Assembly: GCA_003224635.1 (NCBI GenBank)
Contig: QHZK01000032.1
Span: forward strand, 1-14,492
Reading direction: 5' to 3'
DNA: 14,492 nucleotides
Source: Acidobacteriota bacterium
GTDB lineage: Bacteria; Acidobacteriota; Terriglobia; UBA7540
Every line of letters starts with the position of its first letter. Position 1 is the first letter of the stretch. Under the pieces are notes generated by a model. It saw only the letters and a list, made by a program, of their open reading frames with translations, made no database searches and was not told the DNA's origin. Shown one piece after another: positions 7,873-13,535 of this stretch. The translations under genes and the position numbers were made by a program.

Positions 7873-8991
7873 ATGAAAAGCTATCGTATCGCGCTGATTC
7901 CCGGCGACGGCATCGGCCGCGAGGTTGTCCCCGCCGCAGTCAACGTCTTGAAGGCGGCAGCGCGCGAGTGCACACTTGACTTCTGCGAGTTTGGATGGGG
8001 TTGCGAATATTATCTGCACACGGGCCGCATGATGCCGGATGACGGCCTCGATCAACTGCGGCCGCATGATGCCATCTTACTGGGGGCGATCGGGCTCGGC
8101 GCGATTGGGATCGGGAGCGGCGGCGCTCGGTCTGACGGCAGGGCCGGCGTGCCAGACCACGTTTCGCTCCGCGACCTGCTGCTCCGAATCCGCTTCGGGT
8201 TCGACCTTTATGTGAACTTGCGCCCGGTCGAAATCCTGCCCGGCCTCGAGCCGCCGCTTGGCGGCAAGACCGCGGACGACATCCACATGCTCTTCATCCG
8301 GGAGAACACCGAAGGCGAGTATTGCGGCGTGGGCGGAAGGTTCAAGCGCGGCACTCCTGACGAGTTCGCGGTCCAGCAGTCGATCTTTACGCGCAAGGGG
8401 GTGGAGCGTATCCTGCGTTACGCCTTCGAGCAGGCCCGCGCCCGGCCCCGCAAGCGCCTGGCCAGCGCCACCAAGTCAAACGCCATGCAGTACACCATGG
8501 TGCTGTGGGACGAAGTGCTGCGCGAAGTCGCGGCCGAGTATCCCGACGTGCGCGTGTCCAACTACCACGTGGACGCGCTGGCGGCCCGCATGATCACGCA
8601 GCCCGAAAGCCTCGACGTGGTGGTGGCGTCCAACCTCTTCGCGGATATCCTCACCGACCTGGGCGGCGCCCTGCAGGGAAGCCTCGGGCTCGCCGCCAGC
8701 GCCAACCTGAACCCGAGCGCGGGCCTGAGGCCGAACGGCCGCCTTGGCCCGCCGATGTTCGAGCCGGTGCACGGCAGCGCGCCCGATATTGCGGGCCGCG
8801 GCATCGCCAATCCTATCGCCGCCATCTGGACCTCGGCGCTCATGATGGAGCATCTGGGCGAGCCCGCCGCCGCCGCGCGCATCATGAGCGCGCTCAAGGC
8901 TGTCACCGGCGACGCCAGGGTCCGCACGCCGGATTTGGGCGGCAAGAACACTACTGAAGAATTTGCCGCAGCGGTCGTCCACGCGATGTAG
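7873..8991 (+). CDS. NAD-dependent tartrate/D-malate dehydrogenase-like enzyme (beta-decarboxylating dehydrogenase family)
   Basis: Cytoplasmic 372-residue member of the isocitrate/isopropylmalate dehydrogenase family, which oxidises and decarboxylates 2-hydroxy acids with NAD and a divalent metal. Visible landmarks are GDGIG (11-15), VPDHVSLRDLLLRIRFGFD (93-111), YVNLRPV (113-119), RENTEGEYCGVGGR (143-156), K201 in TKSN (catalytic), D234 in YHVDALAARM, D258/D262 in SNLFADILTDLGG (metal) and EPVHGSAPDI with IANP (dinucleotide site). VPDHVSL and YVNLRPV resemble tartrate/D-malate dehydrogenase (TtuC/DmlA type) more than LeuB or Icd. Two stretches look inserted relative to that group: about residues 75-92 and 284-293. 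No leuC/leuD neighbours are present, which also argues against leucine synthesis. The ATG at 7873 has only a weak Shine-Dalgarno. Confidence 0.82.
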   Translation: MKSYRIALIPGDGIGREVVPAAVNVLKAAARECTLDFCEFGWGCEYYLHTGRMMPDDGLDQLRPHDAILLGAIGLGAIGIGSGGARSDGRAGVPDHVSLRDLLLRIRFGFDLYVNLRPVEILPGLEPPLGGKTADDIHMLFIRENTEGEYCGVGGRFKRGTPDEFAVQQSIFTRKGVERILRYAFEQARARPRKRLASATKSNAMQYTMVLWDEVLREVAAEYPDVRVSNYHVDALAARMITQPESLDVVVASNLFADILTDLGGALQGSLGLAASANLNPSAGLRPNGRLGPPMFEPVHGSAPDIAGRGIANPIAAIWTSALMMEHLGEPAAAARIMSALKAVTGDARVRTPDLGGKNTTEEFAAAVVHAM

Positions 8992-9000
8992 GTCCGAAGC

Positions 9001-9035
9001 GGGCGAGACTCCCGCGCTCCCACCCCGAGTCGCCC
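9001..9035. repeat. Bulged inverted repeat between convergent genes
   Basis: GGGCGA (9001-9006) pairs with TCGCCC (9030-9035) and CTC with GAG inside it, leaving a 2-base bulge and a 15-base loop. It lies in the 49-base gap between the dehydrogenase and the PLP-enzyme stops. It could limit read-through from both sides, but there is no T-tract, so it may equally be another dispersed intergenic repeat. Confidence 0.5.
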
Positions 9036-9040
9036 GGTCT

Positions 9041-10219
9041 TCAGAATGCCAGCGCCTGATCGAGGTCCTGAAGCAGATCATCTGCGGCCTCGATTCCGAC
9101 CGACAGCCGCACCAGCCCGTCAGTGACCCCTATAGCAAGGCGCTGATCGCGCGGCACGGCGCGGTGGCTGGTGGAAGCGGAGTGCACGATCAGCGAGCGC
9201 GTATCACCCAGACTGGCCGCGCGCGCAAACACCTTCACGCGGTCCATCACTTTCTTGCCGCTCTCGTAGCCGCCCTTCACCTCGAAGCTGATCATGGCGC
9301 CAAAGGCCTTCATCTGTTTCGCGGCGATTTCGTGACCGGGATGCTTGGGCAAGCCGGGATAGTTCACGCGCTCGACTTTAGGGTGCTGGTCGAGAAACTC
9401 CGCGATCTGCTGCGCGTTCGAGCAGTGCGCCGGCATGCGCAGGTGGAGCGTGCGGATGCCGCGCAGGATCAGCCAGGCGTTGAAGGGGCTGATGACGCCG
9501 CCGAAGTCGCGGATCACCTCATGGACCAGCTCGTCGATAACGGGCTTCGGGCCGATGACGGCGCCCCCCATGGCGTCGCCGTGGCCGCACAAGTACTTCG
9601 TTGCGGAGTGCACCGCGACCGTCACGCCGAGGCAAAGCGGCTGCTGAAGGGCGGGGCTGGCGAAGGTGTTATCGATCACGGTCGGAATGCCGCGCGAGCG
9701 CCCGAGGGCGGCCAGCGCCGCAATGTCCAGGATCGCCAGCACCGGGTTCGATGGCGTCTCAAAATAAATCATGCGCGTATTGGGCTGGATGGCCTTCTCA
9801 AAGTCCTCTACTCGTGTCGATTCGACGAAGGTGGTCGAAGCGCCCATGCGAGGCAGTTTCCGGTTGAGGAAATTATAGGCCGCCCCGTAGAGCGAGCGCG
9901 AGGCCACCACGTGGTCGCCCGCCTTGACGTATCCCAGGATCGCGGACGAGATCGCCGCCATCCCGGAGGAGAAAGCCAGGGCTGCTTCTCCTCCCTCGAG
10001 CTTCTGAACCTTCTCTTCGAGCGCGCGAATCGTGGGGTTGCCGTAGCGCGTGTACATGTATCCGAATTTCTCTTCCCCGTAGACCGCGGCCATCTCATCC
10101 GCGCTGGCGGAGACGAACGTGGTGGACTGGTAGATGGGTGTGTCGAGCGCGCCCGTCACCCGGCAAGGCGGCTCTCCGGCGTGGACGGCCAGCGTCGCGA
10201 ACTGATGTCCGTTTTTCAT
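9041..10219 (-). CDS. Cys/Met metabolism PLP-dependent enzyme (methionine gamma-lyase / homoserine sulfhydrylase-like)
   Basis: A 392-residue fold-type I PLP enzyme of the trans-sulfuration family, cytoplasmic and probably tetrameric. Landmarks are the tetramer-partner phosphate loop YTRYGNPT (56-63), SSGMAAI (84-90), Y111 stacking on PLP, D183 in IDNTFASP and the Schiff-base lysine K208 in HSATKYLCGHGDAMGG. The C-terminal half (DFGGVISPFNAWLILRGIRT, LRLSVGIE) resembles methionine gamma-lyase. However, the residue two after Y111, which is the reactive cysteine (Cys116 in Pseudomonas putida enzyme) of true methionine gamma-lyases, is Ala113. Cystathionine gamma-synthase/lyase or O-acyl-homoserine sulfhydrylase activity is therefore equally possible. 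The ATG at 10219 is supported by AGAGGTG (10230-10224) just upstream. It is divergent from the LysW-like gene and stands alone. Confidence 0.9.
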   Translation of the reverse strand: MKNGHQFATLAVHAGEPPCRVTGALDTPIYQSTTFVSASADEMAAVYGEEKFGYMYTRYGNPTIRALEEKVQKLEGGEAALAFSSGMAAISSAILGYVKAGDHVVASRSLYGAAYNFLNRKLPRMGASTTFVESTRVEDFEKAIQPNTRMIYFETPSNPVLAILDIAALAALGRSRGIPTVIDNTFASPALQQPLCLGVTVAVHSATKYLCGHGDAMGGAVIGPKPVIDELVHEVIRDFGGVISPFNAWLILRGIRTLHLRMPAHCSNAQQIAEFLDQHPKVERVNYPGLPKHPGHEIAAKQMKAFGAMISFEVKGGYESGKKVMDRVKVFARAASLGDTRSLIVHSASTSHRAVPRDQRLAIGVTDGLVRLSVGIEAADDLLQDLDQALAF

Positions 10220-10340
10220 TATTCACCTCTGATTTTCCGTCCTAAGCGTATCGCGCCTGCAGGCCGAAGGGGAAGAGCCAGTTCAGGCGCTGTGCGACCG
10301 GGCCATTCCTGGGATTGTAACTGTCAGTAGCCGAAAGAGC

Positions 10341-10431
10341 AGTCAACAGTCGACAGTCAAAGAGTCGAAAGCAAGAACGTGACGCCTTTGGCTTTTCGAC
10401 TCTTCGACTCTTTGACTGTCGACTGTTGACT
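10341..10431. repeat. Long inverted repeat built from 7-8 nt GACT/AGTC words
   Basis: The left arm (10341-10368) and right arm (10404-10431) are perfect 28-base reverse complements around a 35-base spacer. Inside, the words AGTCAAC, AGTCGAC, AGTCAAAG, AGTCGAAA follow one another; on the right GACT recurs at 10398, 10406, 10414, 10421 and 10428, a 7-8 base period. An extra TCGACTCT unit on the right gives an alternative, nearer pairing partner (10391-10401) for the left AGTCGAAAGC. It sits between the divergent PLP-enzyme and LysW-like genes. No transposase or target duplication is visible. Confidence 0.9.
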
Positions 10432-10444
10432 CGTTGCAACCGAC

Positions 10445-10473
10445 TGGACATCAAACCGGGAAATGAATAGACT
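10445..10473 (+). promoter_or_regulatory. Candidate promoter for the LysW-like gene
   Basis: TGGACA (10445-10450, 5 of 6 to the -35 consensus) and TAGACT (10468-10473, 4 of 6 to -10) are 17 bases apart. This leaves a leader of about 25 bases before the ATG at 10506, which includes the ribosome binding site. Confidence 0.45.
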
Positions 10474-10505
10474 TTGACTTGCAGGACTTATTTCAGGGGT
10501 GCTCT

Positions 10506-10667
10506 ATGGCAAACTGTCCAGCATGCGAGACGGCGATCGATAGGGAAGACGAAGAGTTCGAGGAAGGCCAGACGTTGGACTGCCCTGAATGCGGCGCTGA
10601 ACTTGAGGTCGTCAGCACCAATCCCTTGGAGTTAGATGTTCGCCAGGAAGAGGAAGAGGAAGAATAA
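10506..10667 (+). CDS. LysW/ArgW-like small zinc protein with poly-glutamate C-terminus
   Basis: A 53-residue acidic protein. Two CxxC knuckles, C4/C7 in MANCPACE and C26/C29 in LDCPECGAELEVV, make one zinc ribbon, and the second half closely resembles LysW. LysW is the amino-group carrier protein that holds alpha-aminoadipate or glutamate on its C-terminal Glu in lysine or arginine synthesis. Here the usual EDWGE tail is replaced by QEEEEEE, so a terminal Glu is still available but the Trp-Gly signature is missing. The ATG at 10506 is chosen over a TTG at 10479 because AGGGGTG (10495-10501) lies in good position and the domain starts there. No LysX, LysZ, LysY or LysJ homologue is in the window, so a carrier role is unproven; it may be a simple zinc-ribbon protein. 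Confidence 0.75.
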   Translation: MANCPACETAIDREDEEFEEGQTLDCPECGAELEVVSTNPLELDVRQEEEEEE

Positions 10668-11151
10668 GACCGGCGCGGGTGAGGCGCGCGCGTCGAGCGG
10701 GCTTCATTCTGCCGCCGCCTGGGCCGGGATTTCCGTTTTGTCGTTCGCCGATCCCGTTAGCGGTGCGACCACACGTCGGCGAGCGGCCCGAGGGCTCGTG
10801 TGTCTCCTCGCGGTCTCGGCTTGGCAGCTCTTCCTCGGCGCGGACAATGGGCTGGCGAAGAAGAAGAAGGAGACCCCGAGGACCATTTCAGGCCGCGTCC
10901 TGGACGACGCTGACAACGGCATCTCCGGCGCGGTGGTCGAGCTGACCGACCTCCAAACGGGGAAAAAGGCCGCTATCTTCAGCGAAGAGGGAGGAAGGTA
11001 TCAGTTCTCCGACCTCGAGCGCAACCATGACTACGAGGTCAAGGCCAGCTACAAGGGAGTGCCGTCCGAGGTGCGCAAGGCAAGCTCTCTCGGCGAGCAG
11101 CAGCTCATCCTCAACCTGCGAATCCCCCCGCCCCAGCCCGGTGACAAGTGA
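10636..11151 (+). CDS. Secreted carboxypeptidase-regulatory-like domain protein
   Basis: Up to 171 residues. A basic stretch (RRRAAR, 47-52) and a hydrophobic run GLVCLLAVSAWQLFLGA (53-69) look like a signal peptide or membrane anchor. They are followed by a lysine patch and one beta-sandwich domain of the CarboxypepD_reg/Cna-B kind (about 82-165: TISGRVLDDADNGISGAVVE, then GGRYQFSDL, YEVKASYKG). Such domains are common on exported proteins of Acidobacteriota and Bacteroidota and are usually non-catalytic binding or scaffold modules. The start is uncertain: ATG at 10636 overlaps the LysW-like gene by 32 bases and gives a long odd N-terminus (MFARKRKRKNK); an in-frame TTG at 10738 or GTG at the hydrophobic run would give a normal signal peptide. 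The overlap suggests translational coupling with the upstream gene if the ATG is used. Confidence 0.72.
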   Translation: MFARKRKRKNKTGAGEARASSGLHSAAAWAGISVLSFADPVSGATTRRRAARGLVCLLAVSAWQLFLGADNGLAKKKKETPRTISGRVLDDADNGISGAVVELTDLQTGKKAAIFSEEGGRYQFSDLERNHDYEVKASYKGVPSEVRKASSLGEQQLILNLRIPPPQPGDK

Positions 11152-11159
11152 CGGGTGAC

Positions 11160-11367
11160 GTCAGTAGTCAGTGGTCGGTCCAGTTTTCAGTTATCAGTAA
11201 GAACCGGCAGAGTCGGCCGCTAGAACCGACAACTGATAACTGAGTGGTCACGTCGCTTTGCGACACCCGCAAAGCATGAAAAGTCGGCGAACCCCTGCTG
11301 GAAGCCGCGCTGAAAACAAAGGACTTCTCCGAACTTTTCGGAGCAGAACTGACAACTGACTACTGAC
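11160..11367. repeat. Nested inverted repeats of heptameric CAGT words
   Basis: GTCAGTAGTCAGT (11160-11172) is the exact reverse complement of 11355-11367. Inside it, TCAGTTATCAGT (11187-11198) is the reverse complement of 11232-11243. CAGT words recur every 7 bases (11162, 11169; then 11181, 11188, 11195), and on the right ACTG recurs at 11232/11239 and at 11348/11355/11362. The right end covers the lipid kinase stop codon. Small hairpins GTCGC-TTT-GCGAC (11252-11264) and CTCCGAA-CTT-TTCGGAG (11327-11343) lie inside and could stop read-through between the convergent genes, though neither has a clear T-tract. Confidence 0.8.
11327..11343 (-). terminator. Possible hairpin terminator of the lipid kinase gene
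   Basis: A perfect 7-base stem, CTCCGAA/TTCGGAG, with a 3-base loop, 17 bases past the kinase stop on the minus strand. The following minus-strand sequence has only a broken T-rich stretch (CCTTTGTTTTC), so this is a weak call. Confidence 0.35.
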
Positions 11368-12241
11368 ACCGCGGAACGATGACGCGCAAGGCTCGCGGAA
11401 CGGTCTCGATGGTGGCGGGCAACTCCTGAATGAACTCCCCGTCGCCGAAGAGCTCCAGCCGCGATGGCGAGCTCAAAGTCACCTGGCTCGCCTGAAAGTA
11501 TTGGATCCGGGGATGCGCCAGGTGCTCTCCTCGATAGGCGCTCGGGACCCAGCGCAGGAGTTCGAGCTTGCCCATGGCGGGAACGATACAAACATCCAGC
11601 ATTCCGTCGTCCAGGCGTGCCCGCGGCGCCATCTTCACTCCTCCGCCGTATGACACCGTGTTCCCGACCGTGACAAAGATCACCTCTCCCGAATAGTTCC
11701 GCCCGTTCGACCGGACTTCGAGCAAGTGCGGGCGATAGAACTTCAGACAGCGGAGGATGGCCCACGCGTAAGCCGGAGCGCCATGCACCCACCGGACTCG
11801 TTCGTTGGCGAAGCGGGTGACCACGGAATCGAAGCCGACGCCGGCGATGCAACCGTAGACCGTTGGGCCGATGCGCGCGAGATCGATCGACCGGGGCAGG
11901 CCGCGGAGCAGAGCGCCAGCCGCGGCGTCCGGCTCGACCGGGATGCCGAGCCCTCTAGCGAAATCGTTTCCGGAGCCGAGCGAGAGGATTCCGAGGGGAA
12001 CGTCGCTCCCCACCAGGCCGTTGATCACGTAATGGTGGGTCCCGTCGCCACCCGCCGAGACAACCGCATCCGGCCTGTCCTCGACCGCCTTGCGGGCGAG
12101 ATCAACCAAGTGCTCGGGACTCTGACTCTCGTGAATTCGCGGTTCGACGCCGGCGCGGCGCAAGACTTCGATCGCCTGGCTGAACTTCCGGGCGCCTTTG
12201 CGCCGTCCAGCGGCAGGGTTGTGAAGAATCGTGAGTCTCAC
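11360..12241 (-). CDS. YegS/DagK-type diacylglycerol (lipid) kinase
   Basis: Cytoplasmic, membrane-associating lipid kinase of 293 residues, normal for the family. The catalytic domain shows HNPAAG (7-12), SAGGDGTHHYVINGL (62-76, with the GGDGT nucleotide-binding signature) and LGSGNDFARGLG (88-99). The C-terminal beta domain follows, with GVGFDS, LDDGMLDVCIV and GDGEFIQ, the last matching the conserved D-G-E segment. The family phosphorylates diacylglycerol or related lipids with ATP; the exact lipid cannot be told here. The start is a GTG at 12241, chosen because RLTILHNPAAG is the typical N-terminus; no Shine-Dalgarno is apparent. The gene upstream on the same strand is the PP2C phosphatase, 127 bases away with a BIME-like repeat between, so co-transcription is possible but not certain. 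Confidence 0.92.
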   Translation of the reverse strand: MRLTILHNPAAGRRKGARKFSQAIEVLRRAGVEPRIHESQSPEHLVDLARKAVEDRPDAVVSAGGDGTHHYVINGLVGSDVPLGILSLGSGNDFARGLGIPVEPDAAAGALLRGLPRSIDLARIGPTVYGCIAGVGFDSVVTRFANERVRWVHGAPAYAWAILRCLKFYRPHLLEVRSNGRNYSGEVIFVTVGNTVSYGGGVKMAPRARLDDGMLDVCIVPAMGKLELLRWVPSAYRGEHLAHPRIQYFQASQVTLSSPSRLELFGDGEFIQELPATIETVPRALRVIVPRCQ

Positions 12242-12294
12242 GGGGTCGTCAGCGGCAGGATGCTAAATCGTCGGCAGGAAGTCAAGCCGGGCTT

Positions 12295-12344
12295 TGTAGC
12301 GGCGCTCTATGAGCGCCGACCGGCGGTCACAGACCGCCGCTACA
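12295..12344. repeat. BIME-like paired palindromic element, family 1, copy C
   Basis: A 50-base element with ends TGTAGC and GCTACA. It holds two perfect hairpins, GGCGCTC-TAT-GAGCGCC and GGCGGTC-ACA-GACCGCC, and the outer ends also pair, so it could fold as a cruciform with two arms. It is the reverse complement of the 5897-5946 copy with two mismatches. It lies between the PP2C phosphatase stop and the lipid kinase start. Confidence 0.88.
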
Positions 12345-12368
12345 GCAGCGCGAGGGTTACGGTTCCGC

Positions 12369-13361
12369 TTAACTCACTCGCCGGACCGCCATCGCCGCGA
12401 GGTCGTCCGTCATAGGTGCGCCGGAGCGGAACTCTGTCACACTCTTGATGCAAGCATGGATGAGACGCCGGGGATCGAGCGACAGATGGCCAGCCACAAC
12501 TTCGGCCACTCGATCTTCTCCGTATTCTTCATCGGCTCGGGACCGCGCCTCGGAGAGGCCGTCCGTGTAAAGGAACAGGCTGTCGCCCGGGCTGAGATCG
12601 AGCGTCTGCGCCGTATACTGCCCGCCGCGGAACAGGCCCAGCGGAAGGCCCGAGGCCTCGAGCCGGGTCACCTTTCCGTTCTGAATCACGAGAGGCGGGC
12701 AATGACCGGCATTGCAGATTTCGATCCGGCCCGAGGCGTTGGCTTTCCCACAGACCAGCGTGGCGAAGTACGGAGACATCATGCTGTCGCGGAAAATCCG
12801 GCTGGCGCGCTCGACCAGCTCGTGGATCGGCAGGCCGGTTGCCACCAGGGTGCGAAAGATCGCGTGCAAGTGGGCCATGAGCATCGAGGCAGCGACCCCT
12901 TTGCCGGAGGCGTCGCCCAGCGCGAAGAAGAGATCTCGCCCGTCGCCGTGGCCCGCGCCCACGATGACGTCGCAATAGTCGCCACTGACCGGACCCACGG
13001 GCTGGTAGTGGCAGCAGACCTGCCAGCCACCGTAACTCACGATCTCCTCCGGCAGCAGGTCTCGCTGCAGTTGCGAAGCCAGCTCCAGGTCCTGCTCGAG
13101 CGCGCGCTGCTGGTCGGCCGTCAGGTGGTCCAGGCAAAACCGGACGAGGGGGTCGGCAACCAGCCGCGGTTTCTCCACCGACTCGTGGCAGACTTCGCAG
13201 ATGCCGTAGGAGCCGTTGTCCATGCGCCGGAGCGCCGAATCAACCTCGTTGAGAAGCTGAACCAAGCCCGCGCTGTCCCCGGACTCGGCGATGGCCGAAT
13301 CCAGCCTCTGACGCCGGTCGAGCAACTGCTCGCGAAGAAAACTGCCGGTCACATCAGCCAT
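12369..13361 (-). CDS. SpoIIE/RsbU-type PP2C phosphatase with N-terminal DksA/TraR-like zinc finger
   Basis: A 330-residue soluble protein with two parts. Residues 8-50 form a charged helix ending in LRRMDNGSYGICEVC, and C55, C58, C76 and H79 make a zinc finger like that of DksA/TraR (fourth ligand His instead of Cys). After a linking helix (81-104), residues 112-328 form a PP2C-type Ser/Thr phosphatase of the SpoIIE/RsbU group. All metal-binding landmarks are present: GDYCD (127-131), GDASGKGVAASML (149-161), NAGHCPP (217-223), LYTDGLSEA (264-272) and TDDLAA (318-323). Such phosphatases usually reactivate anti-anti-sigma factors in partner-switching stress pathways, but no STAS or HPK-like anti-sigma gene is nearby. 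The ATG at 13361 has a strong GGAGG (13372-13368) 6 bases upstream. The zinc finger may sense redox state or bind RNA polymerase (inference). Confidence 0.88.
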   Translation of the reverse strand: MADVTGSFLREQLLDRRQRLDSAIAESGDSAGLVQLLNEVDSALRRMDNGSYGICEVCHESVEKPRLVADPLVRFCLDHLTADQQRALEQDLELASQLQRDLLPEEIVSYGGWQVCCHYQPVGPVSGDYCDVIVGAGHGDGRDLFFALGDASGKGVAASMLMAHLHAIFRTLVATGLPIHELVERASRIFRDSMMSPYFATLVCGKANASGRIEICNAGHCPPLVIQNGKVTRLEASGLPLGLFRGGQYTAQTLDLSPGDSLFLYTDGLSEARSRADEEYGEDRVAEVVAGHLSLDPRRLIHACIKSVTEFRSGAPMTDDLAAMAVRRVS

Positions 13362-13535
13362 CGTGGTCCTCCCCGGACGGAATACAGCACGGCCGTCCTC
13401 TCCGGATCACCGTACGATGATTGCGTCACGGATTCTATCCGGATTTGGCTTTGGAAATCCGCTCTCCCACCTCACTCGATGCTTGGTCGCTTTCTACGAT
13501 TGGATGCGGTGGAGTGGGGCTCCGACTCGGGTAGG

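Noticed and set aside
9001..9035. Strong bidirectional rho-independent terminator.
   Set aside because: The stem is bulged, the loop is long and no T-tract follows on either strand, so it is listed only as an inverted repeat.
8963..10330. A 455-codon open frame on the plus strand.
   Set aside because: It is antisense to the PLP enzyme, whose motifs (SATKY lysine, YTRYGNPT) prove the minus frame. The plus product has no recognisable domain and the low-complexity look of shadow frames in GC-rich DNA.
10341..10431. Possible CRISPR array or MITE.
   Set aside because: Words are 7-8 bases without spacers of constant length, so it is not CRISPR. No terminal duplication or transposase link is visible, so a MITE call is unsupported.
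13375..13461. GGACGG/CCGTCC and CGGATTT/AAATCCG hairpins and a TAGAAT-like -10 upstream of the phosphatase.
   Set aside because: Short stems without T-tracts, and no -35 at proper spacing. Too weak to call a terminator or a promoter.
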